In this document: piece by piece, positions 55,577-63,642 of the stretch | How the letters are laid out: every line of letters starts with the position of its first letter | Numbering within the stretch: the stretch's first letter is position 1 | Source: Gemmatimonadota bacterium | GTDB lineage: Bacteria; Gemmatimonadota; Gemmatimonadetes; Gemmatimonadales; Gemmatimonadaceae | DNA length: 64,000 nt | Direction: 5' to 3' | Assembly (NCBI GenBank): GCA_016874035.1 | Contig: VGVM01000005.1 | Coordinates: 21,331-85,330 of the forward strand | Notes under the pieces: generated by a model | What the model saw: the letters and a program-made list of their open reading frames with translations, nothing else | Database searches by the model: none | Told to the model about the DNA's origin: nothing | Program-made: the position numbers and the translations under genes

Positions 55577-55705
55577 ATGTCAATTCGCCAGAAGGTCTAT
55601 GTCGCCCTTGGGACGCTCATGTTGGCGGCATGCGCCGCGCCGACCGCGCCGGCCAACTGCGGGGACGTTGTGACGCTCGGCGTGGGAAGGTGCGCGGCTA
55701 ACTGA
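55577..55705 (+). CDS. Small lipoprotein (42 residues)
   Basis: ATG 55577 has a strong GGAGG eight bases upstream. The 42 codons give a lipoprotein signal (VYVALGTLMLAAC, lipidated Cys19) and a mature peptide of only 24 residues with two further cysteines (ANCGDVVTLGVGRCAAN), able to form a disulphide. The arrangement recalls small entericidin-like lipoproteins but I cannot assign a family. It overlaps the convergent TPR gene stop by eight bases. Likely regulated by the AraC-type gene across the direct repeats. Confidence 0.65.
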   Translation: MSIRQKVYVALGTLMLAACAAPTAPANCGDVVTLGVGRCAAN

Positions 55706-56975
55706 CGGGGCGGTCCGCAGACGCCTTCGCGGCCGTAAGCAACTCGCGGATCTCTGCGGCGACCTCGGGCGGGGCAGCGTTGCTTCGCGCGGGGTCGCGC
55801 AGCGCCGGGTTATTCGCCGCGACGTGACGGAGTAGCTCGCTGCCCTCACTCAGAGCCGCCTCGAACCCAAGCTCACGAGCCTGGCTCGTCGCGTCGGCCA
55901 GCAGTTCCGTCGCTTCCTCGCTCCGCCCGAAGCGCGCGAGCCCGCGAGCGGACTCGATCATGACGTTCAGGCGCAGTTCGGGGGGCAACTCAAGGCCCTC
56001 GAGGCGAGCCCTGGCCCGTTCCAGTTCCGCCTCGTCCCCGGCTCGTGCGGCGATCACGACGAGGTTGGCGCTCGCGCTCTGCCGCACTTCCGCGGTGGTC
56101 GCGGTGAGCGCGATGACGGCGAACGCGTCGGCGGCGGCGTCAAACGCACCGGCCTTGGTTAGCGCCGCCGCAAGGTCGCTCAGGACCCGGTCCCGGTCCA
56201 TCGGGTCTTCCGCCAGCCGGAGTGCCTGGTGCGCAAGCGAGATTCCGTCGTCGAGCCGGTTGTCGCGTATCGCGATCACGGCCCGGGTGTGAAGCGCCTT
56301 GGCCAGCTCGGCCTTCCGCTCCCACTTCGTCGCGTCCTTCACGATCGCGGCGGCCATCTTGTCGGCTGCGTCGAGATCGCCGCGTTGCATGACCACGGTC
56401 GTCGTGGCCAGACGGCCGCGCAGCTCGCGCGGCCGGTCCTTCACCGCCCGCGCGACGCGCGTCATCGCCGCCGAATGCTGCTCGGCTTCGTCCAGGTCGC
56501 CCGCCTTCCGGTATGCCAGCGCGCGCCGCTCCAGCGCATCGGCGACCACGACGTTGTCGGCCCCGGGCCATGCATGGTGAATGATCGAGTCGTACACGTC
56601 GGCCGCGAGCGACATGCGGTCGAAATGACGCTCCAGGATCAGCCCGTACTCGAGCAGCTTCGGCAGGATCGGCGTGGCATCGTACTCCCGCAGCACCTGC
56701 ATGGTATTGACCATGCTGATCAGCACTGGGCGGGACGGATCTTCGGGCGCCAGGTCCATGATCGCGCCGCGGCAGGACTTGATGCTGATCGCCTCGGGGT
56801 CCATCAGGGGCGGGCCGACCAGCTTCCAATGGTCCACGAGCCGAAGCGCGAGCAGGCCGGCGGATGCGAACGTCCAGTCCGGATCGGTCTTGTCCTTGCA
56901 CGCGGCGAGCGCCTCGAAAAACACCATGTGCTTGGTGTTCTGCTCGCGCGGCGGCAATCCAACGGCTTCGAACAT
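55698..56975 (-). CDS. TPR-repeat protein of unknown function
   Basis: 425 residues from ATG 56975, chosen because GGAGG lies nine bases upstream; the frame is open further up but only as shadow. N-terminal region NTKHMVFFEALAACKDKTDP and LRLVDHWKLVGPPLMDPEAI, then from about 120 a series of helical pairs (DALERRALAYRKAGDLDEAE, AKALHTRAVIAIRDNRLDDG, LSDLAAALTKAGAFDAAADA). No leader and no enzyme motif. This type is frequent in bacteria with many kinases and may be a scaffold; that is inference. Downstream of the polysaccharide deacetylase gene, same strand. Confidence 0.7.
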   Translation of the reverse strand: MFEAVGLPPREQNTKHMVFFEALAACKDKTDPDWTFASAGLLALRLVDHWKLVGPPLMDPEAISIKSCRGAIMDLAPEDPSRPVLISMVNTMQVLREYDATPILPKLLEYGLILERHFDRMSLAADVYDSIIHHAWPGADNVVVADALERRALAYRKAGDLDEAEQHSAAMTRVARAVKDRPRELRGRLATTTVVMQRGDLDAADKMAAAIVKDATKWERKAELAKALHTRAVIAIRDNRLDDGISLAHQALRLAEDPMDRDRVLSDLAAALTKAGAFDAAADAFAVIALTATTAEVRQSASANLVVIAARAGDEAELERARARLEGLELPPELRLNVMIESARGLARFGRSEEATELLADATSQARELGFEAALSEGSELLRHVAANNPALRDPARSNAAPPEVAAEIRELLTAAKASADRPVS

Positions 56976-57069
56976 CGACCCCCTCCGGTCGAACGGCTCA
57001 ACCGCAACTTGCAGCACCCTGACGAACCGCGCAACGGGTGTGCGGCAAGAACCCGGCGGTTCGGGCCGA

Positions 57070-57957
57070 TCACCGCCCGATTCGGTCCAATTCGCGCAAC
57101 AGGCACTCGAGCGCGTCGCCAAACACCTGCACGCGGTTCAGTACGGTTGGCTGGCCGCCGACGCGTTCCGGCGTTCGCTTGAGCGGACCGGCCACGTTCA
57201 GCACGGCATCGAACGCGTATCGCACTTCGCGTCCTGAACGTGAATCGCGCCACGAGCCTCGCGCGGCGAGCTCGCGGTTCCGGGGCCATACGCCAAGCGG
57301 CAGGGCAAACGTGCGCACCGGGTAGCCTCCGACGGCGGAGTCGATCGCCAGCACACTGCGGGCAATCTGCTCCTGCACGGTCGCATCGTCGTACTTGGCC
57401 AGGTTGGCGTGCCACAGCGTGTGGGCGCACAACTCAAAGCCTTGCTCGGCGAGGTAGCGGAGTTTCCGGAATCGCCACGCGGACTTCTGGCCCTCGATCC
57501 CCTTGTCGCCGAAGAATGCATGGCCGGCATCGGCGCCTGACAGCAGGCAGAAGGTGGCCCTGGGCTTCCAGTCGGGGTGCGCTCGCGAGAAGTCCATCCA
57601 GATCCCGACCGCGCTCCGTGGGTCAATCTCGAGGCCGCCATTTCGCTCGATGTACCGAAACTGCCCGGGTGAGGCGTCGTCGAACGTGAACACGATCGGC
57701 TTGGTCCCATCGGGAATATCGAGCGCGCCATCGATGAGCTGAGCAACGGTGACGGGTCGGTATCCGCGTTGATACAGGATTTCGAGGTCACGGCGAAACC
57801 GCTCCGGGCTTCGGCCCCAGCGGGAGTCCACGCCGATCTTGTGGTACTCCAGAACCGGCACGATCGCCCGCGCCCTTGGATCCACGCCGCCTTGCGCGGT
57901 GAGCGCGCCCGCGCCGCCGAGCGTGATCGCCATGGAAAGGAACGCGCGCCGCATCAC
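57070..57957 (-). CDS. Polysaccharide deacetylase (CE4/NodB)
   Basis: 295 residues from GTG 57957 (an ATG follows immediately at 57954). Leader MRRAFLSMAITLGGAGALTA. NodB motifs: VPVLEYHKIG, PIVFTFDDASPGQF (motif 1, catalytic Asp pair), ELCAHTLWHANLAKYD (motif 2, zinc His-x3-His) and TFALPLGVWPRN (motif 3). Members remove acetyl groups from peptidoglycan or exopolysaccharide outside the cytosol. TAACAT lies six bases before the GTG, a leaderless arrangement. 94 bases before the TPR gene start. Confidence 0.88.
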   Translation of the reverse strand: MMRRAFLSMAITLGGAGALTAQGGVDPRARAIVPVLEYHKIGVDSRWGRSPERFRRDLEILYQRGYRPVTVAQLIDGALDIPDGTKPIVFTFDDASPGQFRYIERNGGLEIDPRSAVGIWMDFSRAHPDWKPRATFCLLSGADAGHAFFGDKGIEGQKSAWRFRKLRYLAEQGFELCAHTLWHANLAKYDDATVQEQIARSVLAIDSAVGGYPVRTFALPLGVWPRNRELAARGSWRDSRSGREVRYAFDAVLNVAGPLKRTPERVGGQPTVLNRVQVFGDALECLLRELDRIGR

Positions 57958-57963
57958 GGCAGA

Positions 57964-57969
57964 ATGTTA
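57964..57969 (-). promoter_or_regulatory. -10-like TAACAT for the deacetylase
   Basis: TAACAT on the minus strand ends six bases before GTG 57957. No Shine-Dalgarno is present. Confidence 0.4.
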
Positions 57970-58109
57970 TTGCAGTCCCATGCCTGCGATGTCCACCCGA
58001 CACCTTCGTCCTCCAATGCCCGACGCCATTCGCGCGTGCGCGGCCCCACCCTTGACGCCGACGCTTGTGCGGCGCACGATCTAGGTATCACATGCAAGGA
58101 GGGTGTCCC

Positions 58110-60218
58110 ATGCGGGAGTACACGAGCGAATCCATCCGGAACGTTGCGGTCGTTGGACACGGGGCGAGCGGCAAGACCAGTCTGGTTGACGCGCTCGCCT
58201 TTGTGTCTGGGTCATCGAAGCGACACGGGTCAATAAAGGATGGCACGACGCTCACGGACACCGCTCCGGAAGAGATCGAGCGCAAGTATTCGATATCCCT
58301 CGGTTGCGCGTACGCCGAGTGGAATGGCGCCAAGGTGAACCTCATCGACACACCGGGATTCCTCGACTTCCAGGGCGACGCGATCGCCGGACTGACAGCG
58401 GCCGACGGCGTGCTCGTCACCGTTTCCGCGTCCACCGGCGTCGAAGCCGGGACCGAACGCATGTTCCGCGAGGCCATCGCGCGCCGCGACCCGGTGTTGT
58501 TCGTGGTGTCGGCGATGGACAAGGAACACGCCGATTTCGACCGCGCGTACCGCATGATCAAGGATCGCCTGACGGCCAAGGTGGTGCCGGTCGAGATTCC
58601 GATCGGGGCCGGCGCGGGTTTCAGCGGCGTGATCAACCTCTTCGCCAAGAAGGCATACCTCCCCAAGAAGGGCGCCAAGGCCGGCGAGTACGAGGAAATG
58701 GAGATTCCTGCCGCGGAACAGGAGCGGTTCCAGCGGTACCATCAGGAGATGGTCGAGGCGATTGCCGCGACGGACGACGCGCTGCTCGAGCGCTTCTTTG
58801 GGGGCGAGGAACTCCCCGGCGACGACGAGATGGCCGCCATGAAGGAAGCGATGAAGCGGGCGGACCTGTTCCCGCTGCTCTGTTGCTCCTCGCAGTTGAT
58901 GGTGGGCGTGCGGACGGTGCTGGACCTGCTCGTCGCGCTCATGCCCAACGCCTACGACATGGAGGAACTGCACGCGTTCAAGGGCGCGGAAGGCGCGAAG
59001 ACGGTCGAGATCCACCCGCGAGACGATGCGCCGTTCAGCGCCCTCGTGTTCAAGACCACCGCGGAACCCCATGTCGGCGACGTGACCTACTTCCGGACCT
59101 TCAGCGGGACCGTGAACTCGGGCGCCGAAGTGTTCAACGCGACGCGGGACGGCGTCGTTAAGATGAACCACTTGGCGGTGCCGCAGGGCAAGGAGCGCAT
59201 CGAAGTTCCGCGCCTCCACCCGGGAGACATCGGCTGCGTCGCCAAGCTGCACAACACGCATACCAACGACACGCTGTCCACCAAGGCGCATCCGGTACGT
59301 CTGCCGCCGATCTCGTTTCCGGAGCCGCTGGTCACGTTCGCGGTGAAAGCGGTGTCGCGCAACGACGAGGAGAAGCTGCAACAGGGATTGCACCGGCTGC
59401 ACGACGAAGACCCGACATTCGCGACGCACTACAACTCGGAAACGCACGAAACCATCGTCGGCGGGCTCGGGGAACGGCACATCGAAGTCGCGATGTCGCG
59501 CCTGCACCGGCAGTTCGGCGTCAAGGGCGAGCTGTCGGCGCCGAGGATCCCATTCCGCGAGACGCTCACGGCGCACGCGGAAGGCCAGGGGCGTCACAAG
59601 AAGCAAAGCGGTGGGCGCGGCCAGTTCGGCGACTGCTGGGTCCGGATCAAGCCGGCGAAGCGAGGGGCCGGGTATGCGTTCGTGGATGCGATCGTCGGCG
59701 GTTCGATCCCGCGTCAGTACATCCCCGCGGTGGACAAGGGCCTGCAGGAAGCGAGCGCACGCGGCATCCTCGCCGGATACCCCGTCGTGGACTTCGTCGC
59801 CGAGTGCTACGATGGCAGTTCGCACTCCGTGGACTCGAACGAGGCCAGCTTCCGGATGGCGGGCATCCAGGCCTTCAAGACCGTCGCACCGAAGTGCCGG
59901 CCGGTCCTGTTGGAGCCACTCGACGAGCTCGACGTCGTGACGCCCGACGACTACCTCGGCGATGTCATGGGCGACCTGAGCAGCCGGCGCGGCAAGCTGC
60001 TCGGCACGGAACAGGCGAACGGCGGCGGCGGAAGCGTGGTCAAGGCGATCGTGCCGCAGGCCGAGTTACAGCTCTACGGGACGCGCCTCTCGAGCCTGAC
60101 ACACGGCCGGGGGTCGTTCACGCATCGCTTTCACGGCTACGAGCAGATGCCGCACGAGCAGGCGACGAAAGTGATCAGCGCCTACGAGAAGCAGCGCGTG
60201 GAGGAGAAGGACGATTGA
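58110..60218 (+). CDS. EF-G-like translational GTPase paralogue
   Basis: 702 residues. ATG 58110 is preceded by AAGGAGGG, the strongest ribosome site in the window. GTPase domain: GHGASGKTSLVDAL (P-loop), NLIDTPGFLDF (G3), but the usual NKxD of G4 reads SAMDKEHAD, losing Asn and Lys. Domains II-V follow, with the EF-G tip GGRGQFGDCWVRI and C-terminal GDVMGDLSSRRGKLLG. Length and order match EF-G2/FusA2-type proteins, which differ from the true elongation factor and often have slow GTPase. Not the main EF-G. A GC hairpin follows. Confidence 0.88.
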   Translation: MREYTSESIRNVAVVGHGASGKTSLVDALAFVSGSSKRHGSIKDGTTLTDTAPEEIERKYSISLGCAYAEWNGAKVNLIDTPGFLDFQGDAIAGLTAADGVLVTVSASTGVEAGTERMFREAIARRDPVLFVVSAMDKEHADFDRAYRMIKDRLTAKVVPVEIPIGAGAGFSGVINLFAKKAYLPKKGAKAGEYEEMEIPAAEQERFQRYHQEMVEAIAATDDALLERFFGGEELPGDDEMAAMKEAMKRADLFPLLCCSSQLMVGVRTVLDLLVALMPNAYDMEELHAFKGAEGAKTVEIHPRDDAPFSALVFKTTAEPHVGDVTYFRTFSGTVNSGAEVFNATRDGVVKMNHLAVPQGKERIEVPRLHPGDIGCVAKLHNTHTNDTLSTKAHPVRLPPISFPEPLVTFAVKAVSRNDEEKLQQGLHRLHDEDPTFATHYNSETHETIVGGLGERHIEVAMSRLHRQFGVKGELSAPRIPFRETLTAHAEGQGRHKKQSGGRGQFGDCWVRIKPAKRGAGYAFVDAIVGGSIPRQYIPAVDKGLQEASARGILAGYPVVDFVAECYDGSSHSVDSNEASFRMAGIQAFKTVAPKCRPVLLEPLDELDVVTPDDYLGDVMGDLSSRRGKLLGTEQANGGGGSVVKAIVPQAELQLYGTRLSSLTHGRGSFTHRFHGYEQMPHEQATKVISAYEKQRVEEKDD

Positions 60219-60224
60219 CGCGAA

Positions 60225-60258
60225 GTTGGGGGCGTGCCCATCCGGGGCCGCCCCCAAC
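60225..60258. terminator. Strong GC hairpin between EF-G paralogue and thyX
   Basis: GTTGGGGGCG (60225-60234) pairs perfectly with CGCCCCCAAC (60249-60258), and GCCC/GGGC extends the stem inside after one bulged base, leaving a five-base loop. It lies between two convergent stops. No T tract, so perhaps a bidirectional barrier or Rho-assisted terminator. Confidence 0.6.
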
Positions 60259-60260
60259 GG

Positions 60261-61016
60261 TCAAACCTTGTGGTGCACCACGCGGGCCGCCTCGACGCGA
60301 TCCGCGGCGACGTAGGTCTCGAAGTCGGAAAAGAACGCTGGTCCTTCGGCTTGCAGCGTGCGCAGGACCGCGATCGCCCAACGCCGGATCTCCATCTCCG
60401 CGCCCTCGCTCGCGCGGAGCTCGAGGGTCTGGCGCCAGGCGCGGGCGTTTGCCGTGACGACGATCTTGGTCTCGGTGGAATTCGGCAACACGCCGCGTGC
60501 CGCTTCGCGCGCCATCTTCCGGCGGTGCACCTTGTCATCCACCCACGAGTAGCGCTGCATCAGCTTGTCCACCAGCGCGACATAGGTCGCCTGCGCCGCC
60601 TCGACCTGCGCCGTCCAGTCGGCGAGCAGTGCGTCGTCACCGAGGATGGCCGGCGGCACGACGAACGCGGCATGGGACTCATCCACATATCGCTGCGACA
60701 GCTGCGAATACGCGAAGCCGGCCCGGTGCCGCACCAGCTCGTGGGTGAGCGAGCGGCTCACGCCCTCGATCAGGAGTGACCACGACGCGTGCTCGAACAC
60801 GGAGCCGTGTTGCTGCTTCTTGATGTTCTCGATGTAGTCGCGCGTCGAGCGGTTCGCGGGGTTCTTCTGGCTCATGTAGCAAAGCCGACCCGCGAACTCG
60901 GAAAGCCGCTCGGCATCCGTGCTTTCCCCGAGCCACTGGACGGGCAGGTGCGCGGGCTCCACGAACTGGGGACGCGCGAGGACGGTGACCACCGGCGCGG
61001 TGTAGAAATGAGGCAC
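60261..61016 (-). CDS. thyX: ThyX: flavin-dependent thymidylate synthase
   Basis: 251 residues from GTG 61016. GSVFEHASWSLLIEGVSRS and ELVRHRAGFAYSQLSQRYVD form the flavin/dUMP site; the classical RHRx7S signature here has eight residues between RHR and the Ser. NSTETKIVVTANARAWRQ and LELRASEGAEMEIR complete the fold. It methylates dUMP with FADH2 and methylene-tetrahydrofolate, without a ThyA. TAGATT lies six bases before the GTG and a long hairpin just upstream. Confidence 0.95.
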   Translation of the reverse strand: MPHFYTAPVVTVLARPQFVEPAHLPVQWLGESTDAERLSEFAGRLCYMSQKNPANRSTRDYIENIKKQQHGSVFEHASWSLLIEGVSRSLTHELVRHRAGFAYSQLSQRYVDESHAAFVVPPAILGDDALLADWTAQVEAAQATYVALVDKLMQRYSWVDDKVHRRKMAREAARGVLPNSTETKIVVTANARAWRQTLELRASEGAEMEIRRWAIAVLRTLQAEGPAFFSDFETYVAADRVEAARVVHHKV

Positions 61017-61022
61017 GGACAG

Positions 61023-61028
61023 AATCTA
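61023..61028 (-). promoter_or_regulatory. -10-like TAGATT for thyX
   Basis: TAGATT on the minus strand ends six bases before GTG 61016. A TGA-containing GTGAGG at 61051-61046 stands at -35 distance but is also part of the hairpin arm. Confidence 0.45.
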
Positions 61029-61035
61029 ATAGCTG

Positions 61036-61079
61036 GAAGCCGGTGCCTCACCGCGTCCCAAACGTGAGGCACCGACTTC
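61036..61079 (-). terminator. Long perfect hairpin between hsp20 and thyX
   Basis: CGGTGCCTCAC (61041-61051) pairs with GTGAGGCACCG (61064-61074) over 11 bases around a 12-base loop; after one C-A mismatch GAAG (61036-61039) pairs with CTTC (61076-61079). It is 55 bases after the hsp20 stop and abuts the thyX -10. Probably the hsp20 terminator, possibly also an operator for thyX. Confidence 0.55.
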
Positions 61080-61133
61080 TCGGCTCCGGATGGCCGCGGC
61101 GCCACCGCGGTCATCCGCACGACGGCCCTGGGG

Positions 61134-61619
61134 CTACTCCGTCAGCGCACGAGCCCCGGCGGCGTCCCGAACGGTGATCTTGCGCGGCATTGCGCTCTTT
61201 GCCTTCGGCACCTTCAGCAACAGCACGCCGTCGGAGAAGGTCGCGTCAATCCGTTCGGCGTCCACGTGCTGCGGCAGCCGGATCGACCGCGAGAAGGTCC
61301 CGCTCGTCCGTTCGCTCACGAACACGCGCAACTGGGTGTTCTCCTTGGCGGCGGGGAGCGTGGCCGCTCGCGTACCGCTGATCGTCAGCGCGCCGCGATC
61401 GAAGCTCACGTCGATGTTCTCTTGATGGATGCCCGGAAGGTCTGCCGCGACGACGAATTCCGAATCCGTCTCGTAGACGTCGATTGCCGGGAGCCAGAGC
61501 TGCGCCCGACTCGGGTAGTCAGCGACCGGCTCCACGCCGCGCCCATTGACTGCAGCGTCCATCTGACGGCTCCAGTCGAGCATGCGGTCGATGACCGTTG
61601 GATAGTGAGTAGTGAACAT
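61134..61619 (-). CDS. Hsp20/alpha-crystallin small heat-shock protein
   Basis: 161 residues. ATG 61619 has AGGAGGG about eight bases upstream. Alpha-crystallin domain at about 45-140: IDVYETDSEFVVAADLPGIH, DRGALTISGTRAAT, SIRLPQHVDAERIDATFSDG and GVLLLKVPKA. Oligomeric ATP-independent holdase. The N-terminal arm is amphipathic (VIDRMLDWSRQMDAAV). The C-terminal I-x-I-type anchor is only loosely present (KITVRDA). The 133 bases upstream hold a 15-base palindrome and a sigma-54-like motif. Confidence 0.93.
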   Translation of the reverse strand: MFTTHYPTVIDRMLDWSRQMDAAVNGRGVEPVADYPSRAQLWLPAIDVYETDSEFVVAADLPGIHQENIDVSFDRGALTISGTRAATLPAAKENTQLRVFVSERTSGTFSRSIRLPQHVDAERIDATFSDGVLLLKVPKAKSAMPRKITVRDAAGARALTE

Positions 61620-61688
61620 GTGACCAGCCCTCCTGTATGTGGTTGAAGTACGTTCCGGCGCGTTGTGCACCGGGCGCCCGGGGACCAT

Positions 61689-61704
61689 CGCAAGCGGCAT
61701 GCCG
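61689..61704 (-). promoter_or_regulatory. Sigma-54-like promoter upstream of hsp20
   Basis: On the minus strand CGGCATGCCGCTTGCG has the GG-N10-GC spacing and TTGC of the sigma-54 consensus. Start of transcription would be near 61678, leaving a leader of about 60 bases with the Shine-Dalgarno. A single chance match cannot be excluded. Confidence 0.3.
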
Positions 61705-61712
61705 GAGCGGCA

Positions 61713-61727
61713 TTGCCACATTGGCAA
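61713..61727. promoter_or_regulatory. Perfect 15-base palindrome upstream of hsp20
   Basis: TTGCCA-CAT-TGGCAA is a perfect inverted repeat with three-base spacer, about 95 bases before the hsp20 start. It is unlike CIRCE or HAIR. Candidate operator or activator site. Confidence 0.35.
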
Positions 61728-61752
61728 AGCCGCTGCGCCGAGTTGACAACGG

Positions 61753-62841
61753 CTATGCCGAGCTGACCGCCAGCGGCGCGAATGGTCGCGCGCGCACCCG
61801 CCGAACGATCCAGCCGAGCGCGGTGTTGCTCCACAGGGCGGCCAATCCGCAGAACATCAGCCAGCGCACTTCTCGCCGCGAGATCTTCACGACGCCGCCG
61901 GCACGGAGCATGGCACGGGTCTGGGCCAGGTCGCGGAGCGTCGCGTACGCGTACAACAGCGGCAGGACGCAGAACGCCCGGACCGGTATCGCCCGCCGCG
62001 GCACCAGGAACACGTACTCCAGCGCCTCGTCGAGATCCCGCCAGGCCAGGTCGATGAACTCGGCCACGGCACGGGCGTTGCCTTCCGCATGCGCGGCGTC
62101 GAGAATGGTCGCGTGCCCGCTGCCGTGGTCCGCGAGGGCGCGCGCCGGGATGTAGATCGCGTTCTCATGTTCGGCGTCCCAGGCGATGTCCTTGAGGATG
62201 TTCACCGTCTGCAGCGCCTCGCCGAACTTCTCGCAGCGATCGCTCAGCGCCGCAAAGCGCGCGTCCGAGATTCCGGGCGCGTGCAGTCGCCAGAGGTCGG
62301 TGAGCATGCGGCCCACCGTCCCGGCCACGTAATAGCAGTATTCGCGGTATTCGCCGAGCGTCTGCATCCGGATGCCGTCCGGGTACAGCAGCACGAACTT
62401 CCGCATGCCCGAGATCATCTCGGCGACCCAATGCGTGACGCGTTCCCTGGTGGCGGCGGGCAACGACGCGAGCAAGGTGTACACACGGTCGGTTCCCTGG
62501 GACAGCGCGACATGGGCGCGGTCGCCGTTCAGCGCCCGCGCCTCCGCCGCGAACTTTGCGGCCGCGTTGGGGGTGTCCAGCGCCGCGCGGAACGCATCGA
62601 GGAGTTCCGCCTTCCGCGCCGCCGACAAGGTGCCGTCATCCTCAACGGTGTCCGCGATGCGACAGAGCAGGTAGGCCGTGGAAACCGCCGTCCCCAGCGT
62701 CCCCGGCAGGAAACGGATCGAGAGTGCGAAGGTCCGCGACACGTCCGGCAGGATCGCATGCGCCCATGCGCGCGCGGCGCGGAGGTCGCCGGGAGCAGCG
62801 ACGGGAGCCGTCGGGCCGACAGCGGCCCGTGAGCCGGTCAC
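61753..62841 (-). CDS. Squalene/phytoene synthase-family enzyme
   Basis: 362 residues from GTG 62841, overlapping the upstream stop by four bases (GTGA). First Asp-rich motif DTVEDD at 64-69 in YLLCRIADTVEDD, SRTFALSIRFLPG, EYCYYVAGTVGRMLTDLWRL and the second motif region QTVNILKDIAWD. A C-terminal hydrophobic helix (WLMFCGLAALWSNTALGWI) would anchor it. The Tyr-Tyr-Val-Ala-Gly and helix anchor look more like squalene synthase than phytoene synthase, but the product cannot be settled here. No carotenoid or hopanoid genes adjoin. Confidence 0.87.
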   Translation of the reverse strand: MTGSRAAVGPTAPVAAPGDLRAARAWAHAILPDVSRTFALSIRFLPGTLGTAVSTAYLLCRIADTVEDDGTLSAARKAELLDAFRAALDTPNAAAKFAAEARALNGDRAHVALSQGTDRVYTLLASLPAATRERVTHWVAEMISGMRKFVLLYPDGIRMQTLGEYREYCYYVAGTVGRMLTDLWRLHAPGISDARFAALSDRCEKFGEALQTVNILKDIAWDAEHENAIYIPARALADHGSGHATILDAAHAEGNARAVAEFIDLAWRDLDEALEYVFLVPRRAIPVRAFCVLPLLYAYATLRDLAQTRAMLRAGGVVKISRREVRWLMFCGLAALWSNTALGWIVRRVRARPFAPLAVSSA

Positions 62842-63617
62842 GAGCGCGGCCCGCCGCCGTCGTACTCGAGGCGATCCAATGCCTGCTCGAGCGCGACGTG
62901 AACGCGGGTGCGCAAGCGGTGGAACGTGCGGCGGGCGATCAGGAATGCGCCGAGGGGCAGCCCAACCGCGGGCACAAGCGCCAGCGCCGCCGCGAGCGGC
63001 AACCCGGCTTCGGTCGCGATCATCCAACCGGGAACGCCGACGAGGAGCCCGGCGACCGTCGCGACGACGGCACCGGTCATGTGCCGGCCCCTCGCGTCGG
63101 GAAGGCTGGCGGCCAGTCGTGCGTGTGCGCGACCGTCGCCGGCGTCCGCGACCACGGCGATCACCTCGGACGCCTGCGCGAGGTGGAACCCGCGGCCACC
63201 CACGCGAAGTGTGCGCCGAATCGCAGACACGAAATCCACCTTTGGCTCCCAGCTCATCTGTCCCATGCCGCGCCGCTTGAGCTGCAGCGATTCCGTGCGC
63301 TGCATCCAGTCGTCGAGCGTCGCAAAGGCCCGTCCCGCGGTGAGCGGGACTGCGCGACCGGCCGAGAGTACGGCCGAGCCGAGGAGCAGCTTCGCGAGGC
63401 TCACGCCTTCCTCGATCGGGAGCCGGGCACGCTCCTCGGCGATGGCCTGGCGCATGGCGTCGGCGGAAAGGCCGACTTCGCGCGCGAGTTCGACGAGTTG
63501 GGTTTCGCTCAGCTCAGAGCCGGTGGATCCTTCGCGCGCGCTTTGCAACTCGGCGGCGCGCCCGAGTACGCGCTCGATCGCGTCACGGGTCAGCGCGGTT
63601 CCCGGTGTGTCCGGCAT
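62838..63617 (-). CDS. Membrane protein of unknown function
   Basis: 259 residues from the ATG at 63617; the frame continues upstream only as shadow of the zinc-ribbon gene. N-terminal ELSETQLVELAREVGLSADA is a short helical, helix-turn-helix-like segment; a beta-rich middle (GMGQMSWEPKVDFVSAIRRT) precedes two C-terminal membrane helices (TGAVVATVAGLLVGVPGWMI and LAAALALVPAVGLPLGAFLI). Ends in a basic helix. Sits between a zinc-ribbon protein and the squalene-synthase-like enzyme in one operon. Not a family I recognise. Confidence 0.65.
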   Translation of the reverse strand: MPDTPGTALTRDAIERVLGRAAELQSAREGSTGSELSETQLVELAREVGLSADAMRQAIAEERARLPIEEGVSLAKLLLGSAVLSAGRAVPLTAGRAFATLDDWMQRTESLQLKRRGMGQMSWEPKVDFVSAIRRTLRVGGRGFHLAQASEVIAVVADAGDGRAHARLAASLPDARGRHMTGAVVATVAGLLVGVPGWMIATEAGLPLAAALALVPAVGLPLGAFLIARRTFHRLRTRVHVALEQALDRLEYDGGGPRS

Positions 63618-63642
63618 CGGAGGCCGCAGGTCGGCTTCGGGG

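Noticed and set aside
58230..59825. 531-codon open frame opposite the EF-G paralogue
   Set aside because: Complement of a well-supported GTPase gene; no domain of its own.
61722..61737. Plus-strand sigma-54-like TGGCAAAGCCGCTGCG
   Set aside because: Points away from hsp20 into the 3' end of a convergent gene; TTGC is not kept.
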